From positions 124,001 to 188,000 of the forward strand of contig CAVRAU010000031.1 of NCBI GenBank assembly GCA_963719055.1: DNA of 64,000 nucleotides, written 5' to 3'. Source of the stretch: CAXMQZ01 sp963719055 (GTDB lineage: Bacteria; Acidobacteriota; Thermoanaerobaculia; Multivoradales; JAHEKO01). How positions within the stretch are numbered: position 1 is the first letter of the stretch; every line of letters starts with the position of its first letter. Shown piece by piece: positions 8,385 through 18,175 of this stretch. The translations under genes were made by a program, and so were the position numbers. Below the pieces are notes generated by a model. The model was not told where the DNA came from. It made no database searches and saw only the letters and a program-made list of their open reading frames with translations.

Positions 8385-8921
8385 TCACTTCCACCCCAGC
8401 CATCCCTTGCGCCAGAAGTACAGGACCATTCCACCGGTCACCAGAACCATGATCCCGAGTAGGAACGGGTAGGCCCATCTGACACCCCGCTCTGGCATGT
8501 TCTCGAAATTCATACCGTACATCCCTGCCAACGAGGTCAGCGGTATGAAGAGGCTGGCGACAATGGTCACGGTCTTCATCGCCTCGTTCATCCGGTTGCT
8601 AACGACCGTCAGACAGGTGTTCAGCAGACGGCTGGTGAACTCTCGACCCTGCTCGGCCGCCTTGGCGATTTGAATCACAGGATCGTTGGTATAAAGCAGA
8701 TCGGCTCTGACCGCGTCGGTGACCCACTCGTGGTCGTCGCGCATCAACGCCTGGACGGATTCCCGCTGCAGCGCAGTCGCCCGCCTCAGGATCGGCAGCT
8801 CGCCCTCTTCGTACTGATCCTGCGATTAGAGCATGACCGGCACCCGCGGCCTGGTGGCCCGGCGATCGATGACCAGGGTACCGGGCTGGGCCCCGACCGG
8901 TGGCTTGCGAGTCTCAGACAT
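8385..8921 (-). pseudogene. corA: CorA-type Mg2+ transporter with large internal deletion
   Basis: The N-terminus (MSETRKPPVGAQPGTLVI, after GGAGAGGAG) matches the start of CorA (the PPGTLV segment). The C-terminus has the full pore end: two membrane helices, the YGMN signature (MYGMNFENMPE) and a Lys-rich tail. Between them the frame meets a TAA and jumps straight to the long stalk helix (ILRRATALQRESVQALMRDDHEW). By comparison with normal CorA of about 320-350 residues, about 190 residues of the cytoplasmic funnel are missing. Both ends are in the same frame. As written the gene cannot make a working channel; an assembly deletion is an alternative explanation. Confidence 0.8.
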
Positions 8922-8952
8922 TACGGCTCCTCTCCTAGTCGTGTGACCGTGT

Positions 8953-9840
8953 CTACCCGGCCCGGCGAAGACCGGCGAGCGATTCCGTGACCGGTGGATC
9001 GAAATGCACATCCAGCTGCGGGAAGGCGATGACGATGCCGGCATCTCTGAGACTCCACCAGATGGCCTCGTTAAGATCCGAGATGAATTGTCCGATGTTC
9101 CACGGGTCGTCGAGCCAGACCGAGACTTCGAAATCGACGGACGAGCTGCCAAAGGCACGCATGATCACCACCGGGGCCTTCTTCTTCGAGCGCCATTCGA
9201 TCTCCTCCGCGGCTCTCTGGAGGGTCTCCCGAACAAGCCTCATGTCGGAGGAGTACACCACTCCGACGGGTGCTCGAAGACGATAAAGATGATCGCGCAT
9301 CGTCCGGTTCGTCACCATCGATTGGACCAGAATCGAATTCGGGATCAGGAGATCCTCGTCACTGCGATTGCGGGCCAGGGTGAAACGGATTCCCACGTCC
9401 TTGACGACCACAACCTGATCTTCCACCACCAGAATGTCGCCTCGCTTGATCGACTTCTCCAGACGCATGATCAACCCGGAAACGAAGTTCTCGGCGATGT
9501 TCTTCATCGCAAAACCGATGGCCACAGCGAACAGACCACCGGCCGCAAAGACGGCCGTGAGATTGAAGCCCAAGGTCCTGAAGATCGTTCCGAATCCGAT
9601 CGCCAAGACGATAATCCGCGCAATCCGCGCATAGGGGCGGACAGCGTCCAGATCGATAGTTCCGTGCCGCTTGAACGCGCGCAGGATAGCCTTGCTCAAG
9701 AGGTTGGCAATCCAAAGCGTCCCCAGAACCAACAGAGCTACCCAGAGCAAGGACCCGACCGTTGTCTGAGTTTCGCCGATGGTGAACAGGGGTGTCGCCA
9801 GGACTTCGCGTGTCTCGGTCATGATCTGCTGGAAGTTCAT
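8953..9840 (-). CDS. MscS-family mechanosensitive channel (small)
   Basis: It starts at an ATG preceded by GGAGGAG and is 295 residues, close to classical MscS. Helices lie around residues 28-50, 70-90 and 95-120. The pore helix region reads AAGGLFAVAIGFAMKNIAENFVSGL. The beta domain includes SIKRGDILVVEDQVVVVKDVG and LLIPNSILVQSMVTNRT. The C-terminal cage (residues 190-295) is complete. It lies 31 bases upstream of the CorA remnant on the same strand, a likely ion/osmotic homeostasis unit. Unlike most neighbours it shows no frameshift. Confidence 0.9.
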   Translation of the reverse strand: MNFQQIMTETREVLATPLFTIGETQTTVGSLLWVALLVLGTLWIANLLSKAILRAFKRHGTIDLDAVRPYARIARIIVLAIGFGTIFRTLGFNLTAVFAAGGLFAVAIGFAMKNIAENFVSGLIMRLEKSIKRGDILVVEDQVVVVKDVGIRFTLARNRSDEDLLIPNSILVQSMVTNRTMRDHLYRLRAPVGVVYSSDMRLVRETLQRAAEEIEWRSKKKAPVVIMRAFGSSSVDFEVSVWLDDPWNIGQFISDLNEAIWWSLRDAGIVIAFPQLDVHFDPPVTESLAGLRRAG

Positions 9841-9929
9841 CGGACTCCTCCTTCATTCAAGATCTTCAAGGCATTGACCGCAATATACGGCCTCGTGAGT
9901 TGTCGTTGGCCTTCGACAGCAGTTCCGGC

Positions 9930-11319
9930 TCAGTCCCTGGGAATCAGATCCAAGATCTCTGGACTGGCCTCATCCCACGCGACCACCGTATGACAGACCG
10001 AGCAGTCGGCGTTGATGATCTCTCCGTCGTCGGTGACGTGATCCCCGGCATGGCAACGATTGCAGCCCGGGGAGAAGTGGTGACCACTGTGATCTGGATA
10101 GCTGCCCCACTCGATATTCATGTGGGGATACACATTGCCCTCGTAGAAAGCCCCTAGAACGCGCCCCGCCTCGGCGATATCCGCGGCCCGCTGCGAGGCT
10201 ATCTGCGGATAGTTCCTGCCATAGAAGTCCTGCAGAGCCGCCGGGATCCCAACCAGCGCGTCTTCCTGGGTCGCATACTCGGCGCGGATGGCTCGCTCAC
10301 CCTCGCGTCGGATGTAGGGCAGATCCTTGGCCACGAAGTTTCGGCTCAGAGCCATGTCGACCGCTTCATCCGCCCGGTGGTAGATGTGCGTGGGCCGGTT
10401 GTGACAGTCGATGCAGTCCATGATCCGCCACTCATCCGGCTCACCGGAGTCGTCTCTGACGCTCTGCTTGCGAAAGCTCTTGATCGTGCCATCGGCTTCG
10501 GTGAGCTCGACCTCGAACATCGTCCTGCGCTTCTCATCGGCGCGGTAACGGATCTGGATGTCGGGGTTCATATGCCAATGGATACCATGCTGGCCGGAGA
10601 AGTCGTTGCCACCGACCTTGAGGAGCAGAATGGTCTTGAGCTCGGTGTTCGCCTCGTTCTCCTCGTAACGGGTGATCATCTCGGCGCGGGTGCCGTAGAA
10701 CTGTTCCGGCCAATGGCACTGCTCGCAGGTCCCCCGGGAGGGTCGCAAGTTGTGCACCGGGGTCGGAATCGGTCGATCGTACAGGTCGAGCATCGTGGAG
10801 ATCATCTGCCAGGCTCCGTTGAGCTTCATCTTGACCATCCAGGCGGTACCGGATCCGATATGACACTCCACGCAGGCGACCCTGGCATGAGCAGAGCGCT
10901 GATAGGCGGCGAACTCGGGCCCCATGACGCTATGACAAGTCTCTCCGCAGAAAGACTCGGTCTCCATGACATGGATGCCCTCAAAGGTCGCCGCCGCCAG
11001 GATCACCACACCTACGGAGACCACCAGAAGAAAATCAACAATCGCTTGCGCACCGACTCCAGATTCATGTCGATCACCGGATATCGGCTGTCAGAGGATC
11101 GTTTACGCTCGCGTCGGACCCCAAGACCACCAGGATGAATCCCAACACCCCGCCAGCCGGGAGGATCACGTAAGTGATGATGCCGGTATAGGGATTCCCC
11201 GCCTCGCCCAGGAGCTCGATGACGAGAAGACTGGCGAAGAGAATCGCACAGACCAACATGATGGCGGTGCCAGCCAGGCTAATGGGGTTGCGACTCAGGG
11301 GAGCAATCAAATTGCGCAT
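9930..11319 (-). CDS. NapC/NirT-type membrane multihaem cytochrome c (six haem motifs), frameshifted
   Basis: ATG at 11319 follows GGAGGG. The N-terminal region has two membrane helices (SLAGTAIMLVCAILFASLLVIE and YVILPAGGVLGFILVVLG), then a basic loop and a third helix (VGVVILAAATFEGI). It is followed by haem sites CGETCH (a CX3CH variant), CVECH, CEQCH, CIDCH, CNRCH and CSVCH. The first two match the F-C-G-x-x-C-H and A-C-V-E-C-H pattern of NapC/NirT quinol-oxidising cytochromes. It should pass electrons from menaquinol to a periplasmic acceptor. Frame changes near 11120 and 11030 separate the membrane part from the haem part. No terminal reductase gene is adjacent. Confidence 0.87.
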
Positions 11320-11435
11320 GTTTCCCTCCGGTGTAGATTAGATCCTATCCTCGCTCCTTTTCCAGGCAGCATCATGGGCCAAAAAGGCACAAATTAGGGT
11401 ACATTTTGACCACAGCAGTGGAACCTGTGCCCCCA

Positions 11436-12257
11436 ATGAACACCACCTCCCCGAGCAGATCAGTTCTCATCACCGGCGCATCGTCTGGCATCGGTGCCGC
11501 GACTGCCAGCCAACTCGGCCACGACGGCTGGCGGGTGTGGGGCACCAGTCGCCAGACAGCCGAAACAACAGTGGAAGACCCTATCCACTGGTTGAACATG
11601 GACGTCAGCGACGAAGAATCGGTGGCTCGCGGTGTCGCTGCGGTTCTGAAGGATGGTGGGCACCTCAACGCCGTCGTATGCAACGCAGGCTTCGGTATCT
11701 TCGGCAGCGTTGAAGAGGTCTCCATTGCCGACGCCCAGGCCCAGTTCGATGTCAACTTCTTTGGTGTGCTACGCGTTCTGCGCGCGGTGCTTCCCGGGAT
11801 GCGCGCGGCCGGCGAAGGTCGAGTGATCCTGGTGGGCTCCCTGGCCGGACGAGCACCCATTCCTTTTCAGGCCCACTACTCGGCCAGCAAGGCAGCCGTG
11901 GAGGCGCTGGCCCTGGCCCTGCGCAACGAGGTTCGCAGTTATGGAATCCATGTGACACTGATCGAGCCCGGCGACATCAACACGCCTTTCAATGACGCCA
12001 TGGACTGGAGCACGAGTCCCGAGAGCTCCGCCTACGGCAAACAGTTGGCACGCTGCGAAGAGGTCATCCGAGATGCGCTTTCCAAAGCCCCACCACCGAC
12101 GATCGTCGCCGACGCGATTGCCGCGGCCCTCGCCGCCCGCAGACCCCGGGCGCGCTACACCATCGGCCCGGACTCCAATCTCGTTCCACTCGGTCGTCGC
12201 CTCCTGTCCGATCGGCTCAGCCTGGCGCTCATCCGCCAGCACTTCAAGCTCGATTGA
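11436..12257 (+). CDS. Short-chain dehydrogenase/reductase
   Basis: Classical SDR of about 273 residues. It has the dinucleotide-binding TGASSGIG near residue 13, a CNAGFG core, the catalytic YSASK (Tyr/Lys) and the post-catalytic EPGDINTPF segment. The ATG at 11436 is chosen because it precedes the Rossmann strand by a normal distance; a TTG at 11406 would add ten residues. The basic C-terminal RRLLSDRLSLALIRQHF resembles SDRs acting on lipophilic substrates. The substrate is unknown. It appears to be transcribed alone, 24 bases ahead of the radical SAM pair. Confidence 0.88.
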   Translation: MNTTSPSRSVLITGASSGIGAATASQLGHDGWRVWGTSRQTAETTVEDPIHWLNMDVSDEESVARGVAAVLKDGGHLNAVVCNAGFGIFGSVEEVSIADAQAQFDVNFFGVLRVLRAVLPGMRAAGEGRVILVGSLAGRAPIPFQAHYSASKAAVEALALALRNEVRSYGIHVTLIEPGDINTPFNDAMDWSTSPESSAYGKQLARCEEVIRDALSKAPPPTIVADAIAAALAARRPRARYTIGPDSNLVPLGRRLLSDRLSLALIRQHFKLD

Positions 12258-12281
12258 TCTGGGCCTGTTACGCTGACAGCA

Positions 12282-12575
12282 ATGCGCGACGCGCACGACA
12301 CGGATTCTCGATTCATTCGCTCACGGGCAGACTTCCGACCCGCCTACCTGAGCACCTGGGAATCGGGACGTCTGGAGGAAAAGGTAGAAGAGGCCCGGGA
12401 AGAGCTACGGGTCTGTCGTCTGTGTCCCCGCAACTGCGATGTGAACCGCCTGGCCGATGAGAAGGGAGTCTGCAGAACCGGCCGGTGGGTTCGGGTCGCC
12501 AGCGCCTTCCCCCATCACGGCGAGGAGGACTGTCTGCGCGGCCGGCGCGGCTCGGGCACCCTCTTCTTCTCGTAG
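12282..12575 (+). pseudogene. Truncated copy of a COG1313/PflX-like radical SAM protein
   Basis: The 97-residue product matches the first ~90 residues of the next gene with roughly three quarters identity. This includes the Cys-rich CRLCPRNCDVNR and the stretch VASAFPHHGEEDCLRG. It stops at GTLFFS, exactly where the neighbour continues into HCNLRCVFC, the radical SAM cluster motif. Everything catalytic is missing. It looks like a tandem duplication whose first copy lost its 3' part, or an assembly deletion between two similar genes. Confidence 0.8.
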
Positions 12576-12585
12576 TCTGGAGTCG

Positions 12586-13563
12586 ATGCGTGGCAGTGCC
12601 TGGGCCCACTCGCGTTTTGTTCGCCGCCGGGCAGAGTTCACACCAGCGTATTTGAAGACCTGGGAGTCTCGGCGCCTCGCCGAGAAGGTGGAAGAGGCGC
12701 TCGACGAGCTTCGCGTCTGCCGGGTCTGCCCTCGAGATTGCGATGTCGATCGGCTCGCGGACGAGAGGGCGATCTGCAAAACGGGTCGCTGGGCGCGTGT
12801 CGCCAGTGCTTTCCCTCATCACGGCGAGGAGAACTGCTTGCGCGGACACCGTGGGTCCGGAACGATTTTCTTCTCACACTGCAATCTGCGGTGTGTCTTT
12901 TGCCAGAACCACGACATCTCCTGGGAAGGCAGTGGTCGGGAGGTCGCCGCCGCAGAGCTCGCGGCTTTGATGCTCGAGCTCCAGCGCCTTGGCTGTCACA
13001 ACATCAATTTCGTCACCCCGGAACACGTGGTGCCCCAGGTCCTCGAAGCCGTGCACATCGCTGTTGGCGAGGGTCTGCGTCTGCCCCTTGTCTACAACAC
13101 CAGCGGATACGACGCCCTGCGCTCGATCGAGATGCTGGCAGGTGTCGTCGATATCTACATGCCCGACTTCAAGTTCTGGGACCCCGAGATCGCCCGTCGC
13201 CTTCTCCTCGCTGAGGACTATCCGGAGCGGGCCCGAGACGCCTTCCGGGCCATGCACCGGCAGACGGGAGATCTGGTTTTCGATGAGGAGGGAATCGCGC
13301 TGCGCGGTCTTCTCGTCCGTCATCTGGTGATGCCGGAGGGCCTCGCTGGAACTCGCGGGATCATGCGATTCCTCGCCAAGGAAATCTCTCCCGACACCTT
13401 TGTCAATCTCATGGGCCAGTATTCACCGGCCGCCCAGGTCGTTCGCAAGCCGGGTCGCTACCCCGAGATCGAGCGACGGATTTCCCACCAGGAGTACCTG
13501 GAGGCCTTCGAGATCGCGCAGGAAGAGGGCCTCCATCGCTTCGATCATCTGCCCCACTTCTGA
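12586..13563 (+). CDS. COG1313 (PflX-like) radical SAM protein
   Basis: ATG at 12586 sits behind CTGGAG, giving about 325 residues. An N-terminal Cys cluster (CRVCPRDCDVDR) is followed by the radical SAM signature CNLRCVFC (CX3CX2C) near residue 100, then by NINFVTPEHVVPQV and VDIYMPDFKFW, conserved in this group of pyruvate formate-lyase-activase-like proteins. Such proteins reduce SAM to a deoxyadenosyl radical; the target of this subgroup is not established. The gene is intact in contrast to its truncated duplicate. Confidence 0.88.
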   Translation: MRGSAWAHSRFVRRRAEFTPAYLKTWESRRLAEKVEEALDELRVCRVCPRDCDVDRLADERAICKTGRWARVASAFPHHGEENCLRGHRGSGTIFFSHCNLRCVFCQNHDISWEGSGREVAAAELAALMLELQRLGCHNINFVTPEHVVPQVLEAVHIAVGEGLRLPLVYNTSGYDALRSIEMLAGVVDIYMPDFKFWDPEIARRLLLAEDYPERARDAFRAMHRQTGDLVFDEEGIALRGLLVRHLVMPEGLAGTRGIMRFLAKEISPDTFVNLMGQYSPAAQVVRKPGRYPEIERRISHQEYLEAFEIAQEEGLHRFDHLPHF

Positions 13564-13652
13564 GGCCACCTGCCGCCTCACACTCGAATAGTGAAACTTC
13601 CGAACGAATCTGAGAGGATCAGCACTTCGAAACAGGATTCTTAGGAGCCGCA

Positions 13653-14859
13653 ATGAAGAAGATGCTCTTGACCATATGAGTTCTTTGTCCCTGTCCTGGC
13701 CACACTGGTGATCGCCGGCTGTGCTCTCGGTGCCGAAACGTAATCCTCTGCCGCCAGAGTTGGCGACTCGGCCACGGTGTCGGGTATCGAGGATGCCCGG
13801 ATCTGGGGTGACGAGATGCCCTACTATGCCGACGAGTTCTTCGCCCAATCCCGCGAAGAGATCAGCCAGAAATGGTCCGCCTGGTTTGGCCAGCAGCTGT
13901 ATTTCCTCGCGATCTCGGGTGGCGGCGCCGGTGGGGCTTTTGGCGCCGGCCTTCTGAAAGGTGGCACGGAGGCCGGAGATCGGCCCGAGTTTCAGCTGGT
14001 CACGGGGATCAGCACAGGAGCACTGACCGCACCCTTCGCATTTCTCGGACCCGAGTACGACCACGTTCTCGAGGAGATCTACACGACCTACTCCACCGAT
14101 GATCTGCTCAAGAAACGCAGTGCCGTCAATGCCTTCACCAGTGATGCGATGTACAGCACCGAGAGGTTCGCAGGAACTGATCGCTCGGTACTACGACGAG
14201 AAGGTCCTCGAAGCCCTGGCCGTCGAGGCTCGCAAGGGACGGGTACTCAATATCGGCACCACCAATCTCGATGTCGAGCGACCCGTCATCTGGCGCATCA
14301 GCGCTATCGCGACCAGCGATCATCCCGATCGACTCGAGCTGATTCGCAAGATCATCCTGGCCTCGGCTTCGATTCCTGCAGCCTTTCCGCCCGTCACCAT
14401 CGAGGTGGAGGCCAACGGCCAGTTCTACGACGAGCTCCATGTGGACGGTGGCACTTCCTCTCAGGTATTCCTTTATCCAGCAGCCATCGACTTGGCACGG
14501 GTCCTGAAGAAGGTCGAATCCCCGGCGGCACCGAGAAGTCTTCGTCATTCGCAACTCCCGACTCGACCCGAGCGCCGGTATTGTCAACCGCAAGCTGCTG
14601 CCCATCGCCAGCCGTTCGATCTCAGCTTTGATCCGCTCGCAGGGTGTCGGTGATCTCTATCGGATCTTCGCGTTGGCGGAACGCGACAATCTCGACTTCA
14701 ACCTGGCCTACATTCCCGCCACCTTCGAGGATATTCCCGACGAGCTCTTCGACTCCGAATGGATGAAGAAACTCTTCGACTCTGGGCTATGAGATGGGAA
14801 AGGCAGGCTATCCGTGGGCCAAAGCGCCCCCACAGTATGGAGACAACGAGGGTGACTGA
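13653..14859 (+). CDS. Patatin-like phospholipase lipoprotein, frameshifted
   Basis: ATG at 13653 follows TTAGGAG and starts MKKMLLTI. After an immediate frame break it reads a lipoprotein signal (LATLVIAGC). The catalytic elements are intact: the oxyanion glycine loop AISGGGAGGAFGAG, the nucleophile elbow GISTG (GXSXG) and the Asp motif DGG in LHVDGGTSS, i.e. a Ser-Asp dyad acyl hydrolase. Frame changes near 13680, 13740, 14170 and 14510 interrupt about 400 residues. The C-terminal end reads YEMGKAGYPWAKAPPQYG. It is probably anchored in the envelope and hydrolyses lipid acyl esters; the substrate is unknown. Confidence 0.85.
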
Positions 14860-14943
14860 ACGATTGAATCGTTACTGGCTTGTCGCGGTCGCCCCGGTCG
14901 TTTTCTCGGCGTCAAGCGCCCAGGGTTCTCCTGCTAGTTGACA

Positions 14944-14956
14944 TACAATCGCGCGA
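14944..14956 (+). promoter_or_regulatory. Candidate -10 element with leaderless start
   Basis: TACAAT (14944-14949) is followed by exactly six bases and then the ATG, the spacing expected when transcription begins at the start codon. No ribosome binding site precedes the ATG, which supports leaderless translation. TTGACA overlaps just upstream but is too close to serve as the -35. Confidence 0.35.
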
Positions 14957-15549
14957 TGAAGACCCCAACAGCTCTTGCCGTGCTCCTACTGTTTTCCGCC
15001 CTTCCTACCTTGGCGCAAAAGGTCTACGTCGACTACGACAACGCGACGGCCTTCAGCGAGTACAAGACTTTTCAATACATGGAGACCCAGGAGGATCTGC
15101 GGGACTACTCACGAACCTCGCATGACCGCCTGGTGAGTGAGCTTCGTCGGTATACCGCCGAAGGCGGTCTTGAAGAAGTCGATTCCAACCCCGACTTCTA
15201 CCTGGCCTACTACACCGCCGATCGGTGGGATCTGAATCTCGCCATGTCCGATCTGCGCTACAGCTACGGCAGCAACTTCGATCTCGGTGGCTACTGGGAA
15301 GGCGGCGTCGGGACTCGCACCCCCAACTCCTTCAACTTCAAACAGGGCACTCTGGTCGTCGATGCCTGGGATGCCGAGCGCCAGGAGCTCGTCTGGCGTG
15401 GCATCGCCACCGCCGCCGTCTCGAGCAATCCCGACAAGAACGACAAGAAGATCGAGAAAGCTCTGAAGAAGATCATGAAGAAGTGGGACGAGGCCAAGGG
15501 CTACCGCGTCCGCGCCATCCGTCAGATGAAGGCCGAGGAGCAGAACTAG
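14956..15549 (+). CDS. Secreted DUF4136-family protein
   Basis: A signal peptide (ALAVLLLFSALPTLA, cleaved before QKVYVDYD) is followed by the DUF4136 pattern: VDYDNATAFSEYKTFQYM at the start and GTLVVDAWDAERQELVWRG in the second half, then a Lys-rich helix. The 197-residue length is normal for this family of envelope proteins with unknown function. The stop codon overlaps the stop of the convergent receptor gene within a shared CTAG (15546-15549). Confidence 0.85.
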   Translation: MKTPTALAVLLLFSALPTLAQKVYVDYDNATAFSEYKTFQYMETQEDLRDYSRTSHDRLVSELRRYTAEGGLEEVDSNPDFYLAYYTADRWDLNLAMSDLRYSYGSNFDLGGYWEGGVGTRTPNSFNFKQGTLVVDAWDAERQELVWRGIATAAVSSNPDKNDKKIEKALKKIMKKWDEAKGYRVRAIRQMKAEEQN

Positions 15550-17695
15550 AAGGCACCACCTCGCCAGGCCAGGCGTACCCAGAGGGTCCGGCCAGGTTCG
15601 TTGATCCGCACGGGGTCGGGGTCGAACAGATTGCCGCGATTCAAGTGGTTGGCGTAGGTCCGGCTGAAGACATTGTCGACCCCCGCATAGAGGGACAGCG
15701 AACCGAGGATCTTGTACCGGCCGGACAGATCCAGCACCCCATAGCCAGGAGTCTCGCCGTAGTCCTGCCCGCTGCCGGTCGTCGGTTGTCGTCGACGCGG
15801 TCCTGGGCCGCGGCCCAGCGAAAGAGCCCCGCAGCTCCCCAACGATCCACTCCATAGTCGAGCTGTAGCCAACCCTCGAGCGGTGGAATCTGCGCCAGGG
15901 GTCGATCGTCGGTGCGATTGTCGCCTCGCACCCAGCTGGCTACCCCGGCGAGTTGCCAGCGACTACCCACTCGGTAGGAGCCTTCCGCCTCCAGACCGAC
16001 CAACCGAGCCTCGACGTTGCGGTAGATCGTCGCGTTGTCACTCTGCAGGATCCCGTCCTGCCCGTGGGCCCGATCTCGCAGGATGAAGTCGTCGGCCTGA
16101 TCGACGAAGCCCGTCACACTCCACGTCGAGACCTGACTCTGTGATGAGAGTCCGAGATCCAACTGGTTGTGCTTGGCTGGTTCCAGCTGCGGATTGCCTA
16201 CCCAGCGTTTGGCGGGGGTCATGTTGTTCGAGCCCAAGTAGCGCTCTGTGGTGTCCGCGGCCCGCGCGCTACGACTGAGACCGGTGAACAGCGTCAGCTG
16301 GGGCTTGAGAATCCGCTCGAATCGCACCAGCCCACTCCACTCAGAGGCACTCCAATCTGCGGCTTGATAGCCGTAGTAGGACTCGTAGAGCTGGTTGGGG
16401 CTCCGGTTCATCCCGGCCGGTTCGAGGTCCGCCTTGCTGGCCTCCGCCGTGAAGTGATCGAACCTGCCACCCAGGACCAGCCGAGACTTCGTGCCCAATC
16501 CCTGGATCCCCTCCAAGAAGATCCCACCCTGGCCCAGCGTGGCGTCTGGCCACATCACCGACTGAAGCATGCCCACGTTGTCAGGGTTGGGGCCCGCGTA
16601 GCGCAGCGCATCGCGGGCGTTCTCCTGGTACTCGAGACCCATCGTCAGCGTCAGGTTCTCCGACACCTTGCGATCGGCACTGGCCCGGCCACCAACGGTG
16701 TCTGATGTGGAAGGAACTCGCATGGCCATGGGAGCGGTCAAGGGTCGCAGCGAGTAGTTGTCCATCAAGTGATCGACGGTACTGAAGTAGAGATCGGCCC
16801 GCAGATCGATCAGCCCAATCCACTTCTCGCTTCGCCGCAGCTTGAGTCTGAAGGTGTCCGCTGCATCCTCGGGAGAATCCATCCCAGCGCCGGCGAAGAG
16901 GGCATCATCGGTTCGCACGGCTTCAATTCCCAGCTCCAGCTGGCCCGTCTCCGCCTTGCCATAGCCCAGCATGAGATTGGCATGCTGGCTCTCGAAGGCT
17001 GAGCGCACGGTTTCGCCGCTGCCGTCCTGGTAGCTATCGAACGCCCGGACCCCGCCCTGCGCCCGCACGAAGAACTTGCCAACCCCAAGTGAAGCATCGA
17101 TACCGAGCTCCGGCTCTTTGTGCCAGGAACCGTAAGCGGTGGCGATCTCGGCTCGCCAGTCGGTGGGCTCGGCAAATACCGGCACGTTGCGCTCGAAGAG
17201 GACCGTACCCGCGGTTCCTCCAGGACCAAAGCGCAGGGATTGGACGCCCTTGATCACGGTGACTTCGTCGAAGGCGTTGGGTGTTGCGAACGAGGTGGGG
17301 GGATCCATGCGATTCGGACAACCGCCGTGCACGAAAGCACCATCGACCTGCACATTCAGACTCCCCTCGCCAAGGCCACGAATGCGAGGTTCCAGACCGT
17401 GCCCTCCCATTCTTCCGATCGACACGCCGGCAACCCCTCGTAGAAGGTCTGCGCCGTCGCCAAGGGGCACCACCGGCAGCTCATCGCTACTCAGGATGCG
17501 AACGGCAGGCACCACGGGCCAATCGTCGATGACCTGGATCTCGTCGACAACCACCGGTGTCTCGGCCTCTTCGCTCTGCGACTCGGATGGAACGATGGGT
17601 TCCTCAGTCTCTTGGGCGAAGAGCTGGGAAAAGAAGGGCGGCGCCCACGCCAGGGCCGCGATGGACAAAATTCGAATGTACGTCGAGTCGATCAT
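15546..17695 (-). CDS. TonB-dependent copper-type receptor (OprC/NosA-like), one frameshift
   Basis: Outer-membrane receptor of about 715 residues. The signal peptide is followed by a plug (EIQVIDDWP; LLRGVAGVSIGRMGG; IRGLGEGSLNVQVDGAFVH) carrying GGCPNRMDPPTSFATP. This cysteine/methionine-containing loop is diagnostic of the OprC/NosA copper receptor family. The plug continues VTVIKGVQSLRFGPGGTAGTVLFER. The barrel strands run to YAGVDNVFSRTYANHLNRGN and a C-terminal aromatic Phe (RGGAF). A frame change near 15790 affects only the last barrel strands. It should bind Cu and import it with TonB energy. A Cys-rich secreted protein and a porin lie directly upstream on the same strand. Confidence 0.88.
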
Positions 17696-17776
17696 GATGC
17701 CTCCGTGGAGCGGCGGTTCCGACAGAACCACCGGGAGTGTTTACCTGCTCAGCTTGAGGGGAAAGCGGTGGCTCGC

Positions 17777-18175
17777 TCAGCGAGCGGAGGCCGAGCGGGG
17801 AGGAGGCGGATCGAGAGATCGCACCAGAAGATCCGGCAGAGGCCAGTCATCGACCGGAGCCTGACCGACCGATTCGACCCTGTTCTCAGAGATTTCGGGG
17901 GCTGCCAGACCCAGATGAAGACCAAAGGAAAGGACGGTTGCACCGCCACCGAAATCCTCGGCCGATCTCAGCCCACCACAGGGACTGGATTCTCGCGCCT
18001 CGTCGCCACAATCGCACCCACCCAAGAGGCAGGCACTGCCGGTTCCACAACAACAATCGGGTTCGGACTCCCACAAGGAGCTGGCAGCCAGGACCGGGCC
18101 GATGCCGAGCCACAGACAGACCAGCATCGAAAGGATTGGACGGAGCCTGACCCCGCAACCGAAGCGCGTAGACAT
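17777..18175 (-). CDS. Small Cys-rich secreted protein next to copper receptor
   Basis: 132 residues with a signal peptide (ILSMLVCLWLGIGPVLA). A dense cysteine patch follows (DCCCGTGSACLLGGCDCGDE, then SPCGG), then a Pro-rich tail (DPPPPRSASAR). I recognise no family. The layout (signal peptide, Cys patch, Pro-rich end, copper-receptor neighbour) recalls the DUF2946 proteins found beside Pseudomonas-type copper receptors. It lies about 80 bases upstream of the receptor start on the same strand. A role as periplasmic or secreted copper-binding partner is inference. Confidence 0.65.
   Translation of the reverse strand: MSTRFGCGVRLRPILSMLVCLWLGIGPVLAASSLWESEPDCCCGTGSACLLGGCDCGDEARESSPCGGLRSAEDFGGGATVLSFGLHLGLAAPEISENRVESVGQAPVDDWPLPDLLVRSLDPPPPRSASAR

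Noticed and set aside
8826..8828. In-frame TAA at the CorA junction as a recoded stop
   Set aside because: TAA is not a Sec codon, and the flanking residues belong to regions about 190 residues apart in CorA, so a deletion is the simpler reading.
9004..9993. Plus-strand 329-codon frame over the small MscS gene
   Set aside because: Low-complexity His/Asp/Arg-rich antisense frame; the minus strand encodes a complete MscS.
13653..13679. TGA after nine codons of the patatin gene as a possible Sec codon
   Set aside because: It lies in a signal peptide, the sequence after it makes sense only in another frame, and there is no redox site; a frameshift explains it.
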